In this document: positions 9,800 to 18,485 of the stretch, in pieces
How the letters are laid out: every line of letters starts with the position of its first letter
Position numbering within the stretch: position 1 is the first letter of the stretch
Source: Chelatococcus sp. YT9
GTDB lineage: Bacteria > Pseudomonadota > Alphaproteobacteria > Rhizobiales > Beijerinckiaceae
DNA length: 64,000 nt
NCBI RefSeq assembly: GCF_018398315.1
Contig: NZ_JAHBRW010000002.1
Coordinates: forward strand, 1,948,911-2,012,910
Reading direction: 5' to 3'
Notes under the pieces: generated by a model
Told to the model about the DNA's origin: nothing
Database searches by the model: none
The model's input: the letters and a program-made list of their open reading frames with translations, nothing else
Made by a program: the position numbers and the translations under genes

Positions 9800-10939
9800 A
9801 TGTCGCTTACGAGAAGACATATTGTAAAACTTGCGACGGCCGGCGCAGCGGCAGGCCTTTTCCCTGCCGCAACCTTCGCGCAGGGCGCGAAGAAGACGCT
9901 CACGCTTGGCCTCTCCGCGCCCATCACAGGTAATCAGGCGCAATATGGCGAGGATATCAAACGGGGCGCGGAACTTGCGATCGCCGAACTCAACGCCAAA
10001 AACACTGTCCCGGAAACCACATTTCAGCTCGCCGTAGAAGATTCGAAGGGCGATCCGCAGGAAGCGGCCAATGTTGCGCAGAAATTCGCCGCGCGTGGCG
10101 ACATCACGGCGGTGATCGGCGACTTCTCGAGCACCGCGTCGCTGGCGGCCGCGCCGATCTATCAGCGCGCCGGCATCATCATGATCACGCCGACCGCCTC
10201 GCATCCTGATATTACCAAGACAGGCAACTTCATCTTCCGGAATACGCCGATTGCCGCCACCGAGGCGGATGCCACAACGGACTGGGGCACCAAGGACCTC
10301 GGTTTCAAGAAAATCGCCATTGTCGGCCGCAACGATGACTATGGCCGCGTCTATGGCGAGTTGTTCAAGAAGCGCGCTGTCGCCAACGGTGCGACTGTCG
10401 TCGGCGAGGACTATATCAACGCCGAAACTCCGGATCTGAAACCAACGATCACAAGCCTGCGCGCCCGTCAGCCTGACTGCGTGCTGCTGGCACTGTTCCA
10501 GGTGGAGGCGGCGCTTCTTTTCCGGCAGTCTCGCGAGATGAACTTCCGCCCCACCTTCATGTCTGGTGCCGGGCTGTTCAATCCGCAGGTCATCAGCCTC
10601 GCGCGTGAAGCCGCGAATGGCCTCCTTCTCGTCTCGACCTATCATCCCGCGTCCGATCGCGCGGAGGTGAAGAGCTTTGTCGATCTCTTCAAATCCAAGT
10701 ATTCGACTGTCCCGAGCAAGTTTTCGGCCCATGCCTTCGATGCAGTAAGCCTGATCGCGAATGCGGTGAAAACAGCGGGCTCGCCGAACACCACGCGGAT
10801 CCGTGATGCGCTTGCCGCAACCAAGGATTTCGCCGGCGTCACGGGCGTGATCTCGATCGATCCCGACCGCGAGATCATCCTCGCCCTGCAACGCGTCATG
10901 GTGAAGAACGAGGAGTTCGTGCCCTGGGTGAAGTCCTGA
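9800..10939 (+). CDS. Branched-chain amino acid-type ABC transporter substrate-binding protein
   Basis: A 379-residue periplasmic type I binding protein. The N-terminus SLTRRHIVKLATAGAAAGL is a twin-arginine-like signal followed by a cleavage-type AATFAQ site. The mature part begins LTLGLSAPITGNQAQYGEDI, the standard LivJ/urea/amide-binding opening. It is the soluble receptor for the importer encoded at 1064-4430, although five other genes lie between, an unusual internal position. Related receptors bind amino acids, amides, urea and aromatic acids, so the ligand stays open. Confidence 0.9.
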   Translation: MSLTRRHIVKLATAGAAAGLFPAATFAQGAKKTLTLGLSAPITGNQAQYGEDIKRGAELAIAELNAKNTVPETTFQLAVEDSKGDPQEAANVAQKFAARGDITAVIGDFSSTASLAAAPIYQRAGIIMITPTASHPDITKTGNFIFRNTPIAATEADATTDWGTKDLGFKKIAIVGRNDDYGRVYGELFKKRAVANGATVVGEDYINAETPDLKPTITSLRARQPDCVLLALFQVEAALLFRQSREMNFRPTFMSGAGLFNPQVISLAREAANGLLLVSTYHPASDRAEVKSFVDLFKSKYSTVPSKFSAHAFDAVSLIANAVKTAGSPNTTRIRDALAATKDFAGVTGVISIDPDREIILALQRVMVKNEEFVPWVKS

Positions 10940-10941
10940 CC

Positions 10942-11724
10942 ATGGCCGGGACAGAGCGTCCCGTCGCCATCGTGACAGGCGCGGCCCAAGGCATGGGCCG
11001 CGCCCACCTGGTGGGATTGAGCCGGGCGGGCTTCCGGGTCGCATGCGTGGATCACGCCGCCGATGCGCTCAAGGCTGTTGTCGCGAACTTGGGCGCGGAG
11101 GCTCCGGATCTTCTCTGCGCCCAGGCCGACGTGACGTCGGAGGCGGCGATTGCTGAAAGCTTCTCCCGCCTCATCGAGGAAGCCGGACGCTGCGACGTGC
11201 TCGTCAACAATGCCGGCGGCGCCACGACGGGAAAGGGCCTTGCGGACATGACACTTGGCGAGTTCGAGGCGGAACTCCGCCTCAATCTCACCAGCCAGTT
11301 CCTCTGTATTCGCGCCGTGCTGCCAGCCATGAAACGGCAAGGCGCCGGCAGCATCATCAATATCGCCTCGACATCCGTCTTCAGCGGCATCACGGCCGCG
11401 CTTCACCGGTCGTCGTCGTCGGCCAATCTCGTCGGCTATGTCGCGGCCAAGGGAGGCGTCGTCGGCCTGACGCGGGCACTGGCGCGGGAGCTCGGACCGA
11501 CAGGGATCCGCGTCAATGCGGTGGCCCCCGGTTTCACACCGACACCACGCGTCAAGGCGGCATTCCCCGCGGAGGCGGTTGCGCGGATGGTCAGCGACCA
11601 GGCCTTCGCGCGTGTGCAGGAGCCCGATGACGCAACGGGCGCCGTCGTTTTCCTCGCCTCGTCCGCATCACGTTTCGTGACGGGCCAGGTCATCCGCGTC
11701 GATGGCGGAGGGAGCATGGGATGA
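10942..11724 (+). CDS. SDR family oxidoreductase
   Basis: A 260-residue short-chain dehydrogenase. The dinucleotide loop is VTGAAQGMGRAHL, the NNAG element is VLVNNAGGATTGKG, and the catalytic Tyr-x3-Lys appears in VGYVAAKGGVVGLTRAL. The C-terminus VTGQVIRVDGGGSMG is the standard family ending. It starts two bases after the binding-protein stop, and its own stop overlaps the next SDR start (ATGA). It is one of three SDRs in this operon, consistent with successive alcohol or keto oxidations. Confidence 0.87.
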   Translation: MAGTERPVAIVTGAAQGMGRAHLVGLSRAGFRVACVDHAADALKAVVANLGAEAPDLLCAQADVTSEAAIAESFSRLIEEAGRCDVLVNNAGGATTGKGLADMTLGEFEAELRLNLTSQFLCIRAVLPAMKRQGAGSIINIASTSVFSGITAALHRSSSSANLVGYVAAKGGVVGLTRALARELGPTGIRVNAVAPGFTPTPRVKAAFPAEAVARMVSDQAFARVQEPDDATGAVVFLASSASRFVTGQVIRVDGGGSMG

Positions 11725-12497
11725 AGGGACTATTGGACGACAAGACGATCATCATCACGGGCGCGGGCTCGAATGTCGGCCGCGCCGCCGAGCAGCTGTT
11801 CCTCGCGCACGGCGCGCGCCTCGCCCTGGTTGATCGCGATATAAGCCGCGTCAGCACGACATCGGACGCACCTCCGGACAATCGTCTCGTCATCGCAGCC
11901 GATTTGACGGATGCCGCCGCCAATGAGCGTGTGGTCGGGCAGGTCGTCGCGCATTTCGGCCGGATCGACGGCCTTTGCAATACGTTCGGGATCGACCCGC
12001 CCATGGCAAAGGGCACCCTCGACACGAGTGAAGCGGACTGGAACAGGATCATCGCGGTCAATCTCACAGCCGTATTCCTGGCCTGCCGCGCCGTGTTGCC
12101 AGCCATGCGCGCCGGCGGAGGCGGAAGCATCGTCAACATCGGCTCGCAGGGCTCGTTGCTGACGCTGCCGGGCATGACCGCCTATGGCGTTTCAAAGGCC
12201 GGCGTTCTGCAGCTCACGCGTCAGATTGCCTCCGACCACGGCGCCGACGGCATCCGCGCCAATTGCATCTGCCCCAGTGGCTTGGAGCAGCCCTCCGCCG
12301 ACCGTCTCCAGATCCTCACGGATGAGCAGTTGGCGCGCCGCGCGGATGCGATGAAGCGGCTCTCACCCCTCGGGCGCGTGTGCACACCGGATGACGTTGC
12401 CAAGGCCATGCTGTTCTTCGTCAGCGATCTCTCATCCTTTACGACCGCCGCGGCGCTCCCGGTGGAAGGTGGCGGCACCGCCGTCATCCGTTTCTAG
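11721..12497 (+). CDS. SDR family oxidoreductase
   Basis: A 258-residue short-chain dehydrogenase, translationally coupled to the previous gene by a four-base ATGA overlap. It has IITGAGSNVGRAAEQLF as cofactor loop, a Ser in IVNIGSQGSLLTLPG and TAYGVSKAGVLQLTRQI as active-site Tyr-x3-Lys. The third family landmark reads CNTFGI where NNAG is usual, a mild divergence that is seen in other members. Adjacent paired SDRs may act on the same intermediate with different positions or stereochemistry. Confidence 0.86.
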   Translation: MKGLLDDKTIIITGAGSNVGRAAEQLFLAHGARLALVDRDISRVSTTSDAPPDNRLVIAADLTDAAANERVVGQVVAHFGRIDGLCNTFGIDPPMAKGTLDTSEADWNRIIAVNLTAVFLACRAVLPAMRAGGGGSIVNIGSQGSLLTLPGMTAYGVSKAGVLQLTRQIASDHGADGIRANCICPSGLEQPSADRLQILTDEQLARRADAMKRLSPLGRVCTPDDVAKAMLFFVSDLSSFTTAAALPVEGGGTAVIRF

Positions 12498-12612
12498 GCG
12501 CTCCACTCCGGCGGGGTCGGAGCGGGGCTCCAGGATATTGTTTTGACGCATGATCTTCCGAGAGGCCGAACCGCATTTCGGGATCATGCCGCAGCACCGG
12601 GAAGGCGTCACC

Positions 12613-13563
12613 ATGCGTTGGGGACTGATAGGTGCGGGCGCCCATGCCCTGCAGAAAATCGCGCCTGCGTTGGAAAGTGCAAAAGGCGCGAGCCTGAGGG
12701 GCGCGCTTGGCAGCTCGCCTGAGAAATCCGCGCGTTTTGCGGCCGAAGCCGGCGGCATCGCTTATCCCTCGCTGGAGGCGATGCTGGGAGATGGCGAGAT
12801 CGATGCCGTCTTCATCGCTACCCCCAACGACCAGCACCGCGAACAAACCGAGAAGGCAGCCGCGGCAGGCAAGCATGTTCTCGTCGAGAAGCCGATGGCG
12901 CTAACCGAAAGTGACTGCCAGGCGATGATTTCTGCTTGCGAACGGGGCGGTGTCGCGCTCGGCATCGGCTTTCAGCAACGCCATGCACCGGTGCATCGTG
13001 CCTTGCGCGAACTCATCGCCTCTGGCGAACTCGGCGATATCGTTCTGGTGCGCGGCGAGTGGCACACGGCCTACGGCCCATGGACGAACTGGCGCGCCGA
13101 TCCGGCGAAATCAGGCTCCGATATTCTCGGCGCCGTCGGCGTTCATGTCTTCGATCTCCTCGGTTTCCTGGTCGGCGCCGATGTCGCGGAGACCGCTTCC
13201 ATCGTCGATCGCGCGGCCGATACGGGCCTCGACCAGACCATCGCCGCCGCGTTGCGCTACGCGAATGGTGCGATGGGAACCGTGACGATCACACGGCGCG
13301 CCCGGGCCGCCCTCAATAGCATCCACGTGCTGGGCACGAAGGGAGCGGCGAGCGGCATAGGCACGCTCGGGATGGCACCGACCGGGCGCCTCGAGATCAC
13401 CCGCGAAGGGCGCAGCGAGACCCGCGAGTTTCCGGTGGTCGATCTCTATGCCGCGCAATTCGAGGCTTTTGCCGAGGCGGTCGCGGCGGGACGCCCACCC
13501 TCGGCGAGCGGCGTGGACGGGTTGAAGTCGGTCGCGCTGTCGGCCCGGCTTCTGAAGGCGTAA
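12613..13563 (+). CDS. Gfo/Idh/MocA family oxidoreductase
   Basis: About 316 residues. The N-terminal Rossmann fold opens MRWGLIGAGAHALQKIAPAL; the family lysine motif is HVLVEKPMALTE (about residues 90-101), and GVHVFDLLGFL supplies the conserved histidine region. I chose ATG 12613, which places the Rossmann strand at the extreme N-terminus and has GAAGG upstream; a start at 12550 would add 21 unrelated residues. Family members oxidise sugars, inositols or sugar-like alcohols, or reduce imines, with NAD(P). The presence of an IlvD/Edd dehydratase in the same run is compatible with sugar-acid-like chemistry. Confidence 0.88.
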   Translation: MRWGLIGAGAHALQKIAPALESAKGASLRGALGSSPEKSARFAAEAGGIAYPSLEAMLGDGEIDAVFIATPNDQHREQTEKAAAAGKHVLVEKPMALTESDCQAMISACERGGVALGIGFQQRHAPVHRALRELIASGELGDIVLVRGEWHTAYGPWTNWRADPAKSGSDILGAVGVHVFDLLGFLVGADVAETASIVDRAADTGLDQTIAAALRYANGAMGTVTITRRARAALNSIHVLGTKGAASGIGTLGMAPTGRLEITREGRSETREFPVVDLYAAQFEAFAEAVAAGRPPSASGVDGLKSVALSARLLKA

Positions 13564-13567
13564 GACC

Positions 13568-15877
13568 ATGGCAACGCGCTATACCGCCAGTCACTGGGGG
13601 CTCTATGAGATCGAAGAGCCGGGCAACGGCCGGCCCGAGCTGCGTCCCTTCAGCGGCGATCCGGATCCCTCTCCTATCGGGCTCGACCAACTGGGCAACG
13701 CCGTCGCGCGGCTGCGCGTCGCGCGGCCTGCCATACGCCGCTCATTCCTGGAGAAGGGACCTGGAGCTCGGCCTGACCAACGTGGCCGCGAACCTTTTGT
13801 CGAAGTCTCGTGGGAGGAAGCCCTCGATCTTGTCGCCGGGGAGCTCACGCGCATTCGGGCAGAGCACGGCAATGAGGCGATATTCGGCGGTTCCTATGGG
13901 TGGTCGAGCGCCGGCCGCTTCCACCATGCCCAGAGCCAGGTGCACCGCTTCCTCAATACGATCGGCGGCTATGTTCGGCATGTCGATACCTACAGCCTAG
14001 CCGCCGGCCGGGTGATCATGCCGCATGTGGTGGGGCCTATCGACGATCTCCACGCCGAACATACGTCCTGGGACGTCCTCGCCGCGCATACACGTCTCTT
14101 CGTCTCCTTTGGCGGTGTGCCGCTGAAAAACTCACGCGTCTCTCCCGGCGGCGCGGGGCGACACCGCGTCAAGGAGGCGCTGGCGGCCATGGCCGCGCGC
14201 GGCACCCGCTTCATCAACATCAGCCCCGTCCGCGAAAATCTGGTCACCGACGGTGATGTGGAATGGATCCCGATCCGGCCCAACACCGACATATCCGTCA
14301 TGCTCGCGCTTGCCTACCAGCTCTTCATGACGGGGCAAGCGGACGAAGCGTTTCTGGCGCGCTGCTGCGTGGGTGGCGACGCCTTCCGCGACTATGTGCT
14401 TGGTTTGTCCGACGGCACTGCGAAGACGCCGACCTGGGCGGAGACGCTGTCCGGGGTGCCGGCGGCAAGGATCATCGAGCTTGCCCAGGAGATGGCCGGG
14501 ACACGCACCCTCCTCAACGTCGCCTGGTCCCTCCAGCGCGCCGAGCACGGCGAACAACCGTTCTGGGGCATCGTGGCGCTCGCCTGCGTGCTCGGGCAGG
14601 TCGGCCTGCCCGGCGGTGGTTTCGGGCTCGGCTATGGCGCCATGAACGCCATCGGCAGCCCGCATCCTCGCCTGAAAGGCCCGTCCCTTCCGCAGGGCCA
14701 CAATCCCGTCACCACCTTCATCCCCGTGGCACGCATCGCCGACATGCTTCTCAACCCCGGTGACCGCTTCACCTACGAGGGAAAAACGTATCGCTATCCG
14801 GACATCCGGCTCATCTACTGGGCCGGCGGCAATCCCTACCATCACCACCAGGACCTGGCACGCCTGCGCCGGGCCTGGGCCAAGCCCGACACCATCATCG
14901 TCCATGAGCAGTTCTGGAATGCGCATGCGCGCATGGCGGATATCGTGCTGCCCGCGACCTTGGCGGCTGAGCGCAACGACATAGCCTTCGCCACGCGCGA
15001 AGGAGTGCTGGTCGCGATGCACAAGGCCGCCTCGGCCCATGCGGAAGCGCGCGACGACTTCGCGATCTTCAGCGATCTTGCCGGCCGCCTCGGCGCTGGC
15101 GCGGCCTTCACCGAGGGGCTGGACGAGAGGGCGTGGCTCGCGCGCCTCTACGAGACCTTCGTGGCGAGCGCTGAAGCCAACGGCATCGTCGTGCCCGACT
15201 TTCCGACCTTCTGGGAACGCGGCTTCATCGACCTCGCCACCTACGACCACCCCGTCGTTTTTCTCGACGAGTTTCGCCGCGATCCCGTGGCCCACCCGCG
15301 GCCCACGTCATCAGGGCGTATCGAACTCTTCTCCGCGACGGTCGCCGCCGCCGGAGCCGCAGACTGCCCCGGACATCCCGCCTGGCTGCCCCCCACCGAG
15401 TGGCTGGGCGCGCCGGCCGCCGCGCATTGGCCGATCCACCTTGTGTCGGACCAGCCGGCGCGCCGGCTGCACAGCCAGCTCGACCATGCGCCGTGGAGCG
15501 TCGCCGGAAAAGCCGGTGGCCGCGAGGTCGTTCTGATCAACACCATGGACGCGGCCGCGAGAGACATCGCCGATGGCGACGTTGTCGAGATCTTCAATGG
15601 CCGAGGCACCGTGCAGGCGGTGGCCGCGGTCAGCGAGGATATCGTGGCGGGGGCCGCCCGCCTCGCGACAGGGGCATGGATCGATCCGGCCGAAGACATC
15701 GACGCGCATGGCAATCCTAATGTCCTGACGGCCGATCGGCCGGCATCAAGCTTCTCGCAAGGCTGTGCCGCGCTGAGCTGCCTCGTCGAAATCCGGCGTT
15801 GCGCGGCGCCTCTCCCGCCGACAGCGCACAAGCTCCCTCCCCTCATTCACGACAACGGCGTCCGCAACGCGCGCTGA
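13568..15877 (+). CDS. Molybdopterin-dependent oxidoreductase, BisC/TorZ-like
   Basis: A 769-residue molybdopterin guanine dinucleotide enzyme of the DMSO/TMAO/biotin-sulfoxide reductase branch. The motif GGSYGWSSAGRFHHAQSQ includes Ser113/Ser114, where this branch provides the serine ligand to molybdenum. There is no N-terminal four-cysteine cluster site and no twin-arginine signal, so it should be a cytoplasmic single-cofactor enzyme like BisC. A molydopterin-binding C-terminal domain starts near HLVSDQPARRLHSQLDH. Relatives reduce S- or N-oxides. Its place between an oxidoreductase and a dehydratase gene suggests a dedicated step in this pathway, possibly reducing an N-oxide, S-oxide or N-hydroxylated group; that is inference. 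Confidence 0.88.
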   Translation: MATRYTASHWGLYEIEEPGNGRPELRPFSGDPDPSPIGLDQLGNAVARLRVARPAIRRSFLEKGPGARPDQRGREPFVEVSWEEALDLVAGELTRIRAEHGNEAIFGGSYGWSSAGRFHHAQSQVHRFLNTIGGYVRHVDTYSLAAGRVIMPHVVGPIDDLHAEHTSWDVLAAHTRLFVSFGGVPLKNSRVSPGGAGRHRVKEALAAMAARGTRFINISPVRENLVTDGDVEWIPIRPNTDISVMLALAYQLFMTGQADEAFLARCCVGGDAFRDYVLGLSDGTAKTPTWAETLSGVPAARIIELAQEMAGTRTLLNVAWSLQRAEHGEQPFWGIVALACVLGQVGLPGGGFGLGYGAMNAIGSPHPRLKGPSLPQGHNPVTTFIPVARIADMLLNPGDRFTYEGKTYRYPDIRLIYWAGGNPYHHHQDLARLRRAWAKPDTIIVHEQFWNAHARMADIVLPATLAAERNDIAFATREGVLVAMHKAASAHAEARDDFAIFSDLAGRLGAGAAFTEGLDERAWLARLYETFVASAEANGIVVPDFPTFWERGFIDLATYDHPVVFLDEFRRDPVAHPRPTSSGRIELFSATVAAAGAADCPGHPAWLPPTEWLGAPAAAHWPIHLVSDQPARRLHSQLDHAPWSVAGKAGGREVVLINTMDAAARDIADGDVVEIFNGRGTVQAVAAVSEDIVAGAARLATGAWIDPAEDIDAHGNPNVLTADRPASSFSQGCAALSCLVEIRRCAAPLPPTAHKLPPLIHDNGVRNAR

Positions 15878-15895
15878 TATCCCGAGGAACACGCC

Positions 15896-17635
15896 ATGAC
15901 GACCACCCCAAACGCGCCGCATCTGCCTGAGAAATCGGATCTGCCAAGCCGCCATGTCACCCTCGGCGTCGAGCGGGCACCGCATCGCTCGTTTTATTAC
16001 GCGATGGGCCTTGGACCCGATGAGGTCGCGAAGCCGTTCGTGGGCGTTGTCAGTTGCTGGAACGAGGCCGCGCCCTGCAACATCGCGCTTGATCGCCAGG
16101 CGGCCGCCGTGAAGGCTGGTGTTGCCGAATGCGGCGGCCTCCCGCGCGAATTCTGCACGATCACGGTGACCGATAGCCTTGCCATGGGCCATGAGGGCAT
16201 GAAGTCCTCGCTGGTCAGCCGCGAAGTCATCGCCGATTCCGTGGAAGTTTTCATACGCGGCCACTCCTATGATGCGCTCGTCTGCGTCGGCAGTTGCGAC
16301 AAGTCCTTGCCCGGAATGATGATGGCCATGCTGCGGCTCAACATCCCAGCCCTCTTTCTCTACGGCGGCTCCATTCTGCCGGGCCGCCATCGGGGCCGCG
16401 ACGTCACCGTGCAGGACGTCTTCGAGGCGGTGGGCGCGCGGCAGGCCGGCACCATGACCGACGAGGAACTGCATGAGCTGGAATGCGTGGCCTGCCCCTC
16501 GGCTGGCACCTGCGGCGGGCAATATACGGCCAATACCATGGCTTGCGTGTCCGAGGCCCTGGGCGTTGCCTTGCCGGGCTCAGCCTCGCCGCCAGCCGTC
16601 TATGAAAGCCGCGACCGGGTAGCGCGCCAGAGTGGTCGCTCCGTCATGGATCTCCTGTCCCATCGCATACGGCCCCGCGATATCGTGACCCGCAAGGCGC
16701 TGGAAAATGCCGCGCGGGTCGTCGCGGCCTCCGGGGGCTCGACCAACGCGGTTCTGCATCTCCCCGCCATCGCCAACGAAGCCGGCGTCGACTTCACCCT
16801 TGATGACATCGGCCGCATCTTCGCGACGACCCCCTATCTTACGAGCCTGAAGCCCGGCGGCAAATATGTCGCAAAGGATCTTTACGATGTCGGGGGCGTC
16901 CCGGTGATCATGAAGGCCCTGCTCGACGCCGGACTTCTGCACGGTGATTGCCTGACCGTGTCCGGCAAGACGGTGGCGGAGAACCTGGCCGAGACCCTGG
17001 TGCCACCGGGGCAGGATGTGGTGAAGCCCGTCAGCGAGGCCTATTCGCCGACCGGCGGCCTGGTCGTGCTCAAGGGCAACCTTGCTCCGGAGGGAGCCAT
17101 CGTGAAGGTGGCCGGGCTCACGACCTCGATCTTCAAGGGAACGGCGCGCTGCTTTGAATCCGAAGAAGAGTGCTTCGCGGCGGTCGAAAGCCGCGCCTAC
17201 AAGGATGGGGACGTTCTGGTCATTCGTTACGAGGGACCGCGCGGCGGGCCAGGTATGCGCGAGATGCTGTCGACTACGGCGGCGCTCGCCGGCCAGAACG
17301 TCGGCGATCGTGTCGCCCTGATCACCGACGGCCGCTTTTCCGGCGCGACGCGCGGCATCAGCGTCGGCCACATCTCGCCGGAAGCCGCCGTCGGCGGCCC
17401 CATCGCACTGCTGCGTGACGGGGATACCATCATTATCGATGGAGAGCGGGGCCAGCTCAGCGTGGATGTGACGGATGAGGAATTGGCGGAGCGCAGGAAG
17501 GCGTGGGTGCCGCGCCAGACGCGCTACGGCAGCGGCGCGCTGTGGCGCTTCGCCCAGCTCGCGAGCTCCGCCGCGACCGGCGCGGTGACGCACCCGGGTG
17601 CGAAGGCCGAAGTCTTCGACTATTCTGAGATTTAG
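15896..17635 (+). CDS. ilvD: IlvD/Edd family dehydratase (dihydroxy-acid dehydratase-like)
   Basis: A 579-residue iron-sulfur dehydratase. Both family signatures are present: [19 protein letters not shown] and the cysteine-rich [16 protein letters not shown]; a late segment [18 protein letters not shown] is also diagnostic. The length fits dihydroxy-acid dehydratase. It removes water from a 2,3-dihydroxy acid to give a 2-keto acid. Because it ends a catabolic run rather than sitting with ilvB, ilvC or ilvE, it may instead act on a sugar acid or pathway-specific dihydroxy acid, as other IlvD/Edd members do. It is the last gene before the terminator at 18004. Confidence 0.87.
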   Translation: MTTTPNAPHLPEKSDLPSRHVTLGVERAPHRSFYYAMGLGPDEVAKPFVGVVSCWNEAAPCNIALDRQAAAVKAGVAECGGLPREFCTITVTDSLAMGHEGMKSSLVSREVIADSVEVFIRGHSYDALVCVGSCDKSLPGMMMAMLRLNIPALFLYGGSILPGRHRGRDVTVQDVFEAVGARQAGTMTDEELHELECVACPSAGTCGGQYTANTMACVSEALGVALPGSASPPAVYESRDRVARQSGRSVMDLLSHRIRPRDIVTRKALENAARVVAASGGSTNAVLHLPAIANEAGVDFTLDDIGRIFATTPYLTSLKPGGKYVAKDLYDVGGVPVIMKALLDAGLLHGDCLTVSGKTVAENLAETLVPPGQDVVKPVSEAYSPTGGLVVLKGNLAPEGAIVKVAGLTTSIFKGTARCFESEEECFAAVESRAYKDGDVLVIRYEGPRGGPGMREMLSTTAALAGQNVGDRVALITDGRFSGATRGISVGHISPEAAVGGPIALLRDGDTIIIDGERGQLSVDVTDEELAERRKAWVPRQTRYGSGALWRFAQLASSAATGAVTHPGAKAEVFDYSEI

Positions 17636-18003
17636 GGCGGAGTTTCGTCGCGATTGGTCGCTACACCACCCCCGTCATGACCGGGCGCGTCACTGCAGTC
17701 CGGCCTGGCCGGCTCCAGCGTGTCCGACGCGTGCCTCGGCAACAGTCGAGTTTCGTGGCCCGCCCGATCGAGACCAGCACCTCACCGTCCTTCGGGGCCT
17801 CGCACCAACGGGCTGCGCGGACGCTACGAACACGCGGTCTGACATGAAGCCTCGTCGGACTGTTCCCCTCCCGATTGGCCGTCATGTTCGTGGTACCCGG
17901 GCTCGGGCCCTTCGGCCCGCCTTGGAATGACACAGGGGCTCCGTATAAGATCCGCATGGTTTAACAACCTCGCGTGTGACTTAAGCCCCCGTCATGATAA
18001 AGA

Positions 18004-18032
18004 CCCTGCCCATTGGTTGAGGCAGGGTTTTT
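18004..18032 (+). terminator. Intrinsic terminator after the catabolic operon
   Basis: CCCTGCC (18004-18010) and GGCAGGG (18021-18027) form a perfect seven-pair stem with a ten-base loop, followed directly by five T. It lies about 370 bases after the ilvD-like stop and before the kdp promoter, so it insulates the two operons. Confidence 0.8.
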
Positions 18033-18054
18033 CATGCTCGGCCCGGCCTGTTTC

Positions 18055-18071
18055 TTTATGAGATTTTTATA
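18055..18071 (+). promoter_or_regulatory. Candidate KdpE box upstream of the kdp operon
   Basis: TTTATG (18055-18060) and TTTATA (18066-18071) form a direct repeat spaced one helical turn apart. It resembles the tandem TTTATA/TTTACA site bound by Escherichia coli KdpE. It lies about 100 bases before the first ORF of the operon. Similarity to the E. coli box is from memory and the site is short, so this is tentative. Confidence 0.35.
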
Positions 18072-18167
18072 TCCGCGGCTTTCCGGCGCTCTCGAACCTT
18101 TATGGCCTTCAGTGCCATATATCCGGCCATGCCGATGGCCACGGCCGCCGGGCGTGGAGGCCTTGAT

Positions 18168-18248
18168 ATGGATGTTATTTTTATTGGAGTATCGGTATTT
18201 TTCTTCCTACTTGCATATTCCTATACTTGGATATGCGACGCACTCTAA
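18168..18248 (+). CDS. 26-residue membrane miniprotein at the head of the kdp operon
   Basis: The ATG at 18168 is preceded by a perfect GGAGG (18156-18160) with seven-base spacing, the best ribosome binding site in the operon. The product begins MDVIFIGVSVFFFLLAY, a single hydrophobic helix, and ends YTWICDAL before a TAA at 18246. It lies 12 bases upstream of kdpF. I recall similar very short proteins of the MD-hydrophobic-W-x-x-C-(D/E)-x-L type ahead of kdpF in other bacteria, but they carry no assigned function. The strong Shine-Dalgarno sequence, membrane helix and position together make a real gene likely. It could be a further small Kdp subunit or a translational leader for kdpF. Confidence 0.7.
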   Translation: MDVIFIGVSVFFFLLAYSYTWICDAL

Positions 18249-18260
18249 AGAGTATGCGAC

Positions 18261-18350
18261 ATGCTGCTTGAATACACCTTGGGCGGTGCGGTAGCCCTCC
18301 TTCTCACTGCCTATCTGACCTACGCTCTCGTTCGCCCCGAGCGGTTTTAG
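18261..18350 (+). CDS. kdpF: KdpF, small subunit of the potassium-transporting ATPase
   Basis: A 29-residue single-helix protein, MLLEYTLGGAVALLLTAY through LVRPERF, with the hydrophobic core and the terminal PERF-like ending typical of KdpF. In E. coli it stabilises the KdpABC complex in the inner membrane. AAAGAG lies eight bases upstream of the ATG. TATGCGAC occurs twice, at 18232-18239 and immediately before the start codon at 18253-18260, exactly 21 bases apart. A 135-base gap separates it from kdpA. Confidence 0.88.
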   Translation: MLLEYTLGGAVALLLTAYLTYALVRPERF

Positions 18351-18485
18351 CGCCAGGCTGAGCCGGCGCCCGCGCAGTTCTCGTGATCAACCTTGCCATC
18401 GCACGGCATGGGTCGGAGAAGCCCGCGCTTCGCGGTGGGATCCGGGCGTCGTTGGCTGTGCGCGAAGACCAAACAAGCGAAAGCA

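Larger units (their letters stand above)
17636..18167. other. Intergenic region between catabolic operon and kdp
   Basis: No convincing gene is present in these 530 bases. They contain a GC hairpin (CGGGCC/GGCCCG at 17904-17919), two copies of CCCCCGTCATGA (17669-17680 and 17986-17997) bracketing about 300 bases, an intrinsic terminator (18004-18032) and the kdp promoter region. The CGTCATGACCGGGC-like ends resemble dispersed extragenic repeats of alphaproteobacteria, but only one copy is visible here. Confidence 0.5.

Noticed and set aside
18013..18294. 93-codon forward frame overlapping the terminator and kdpF
   Set aside because: It begins inside the terminator hairpin and runs out of frame through the better supported 26-residue ORF and kdpF.
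18393..18485. N-terminal extension of kdpA
   Set aside because: A TTG start would add about 31 arginine-rich residues that KdpA proteins lack; the normal start MTLNGWIQ is just downstream.
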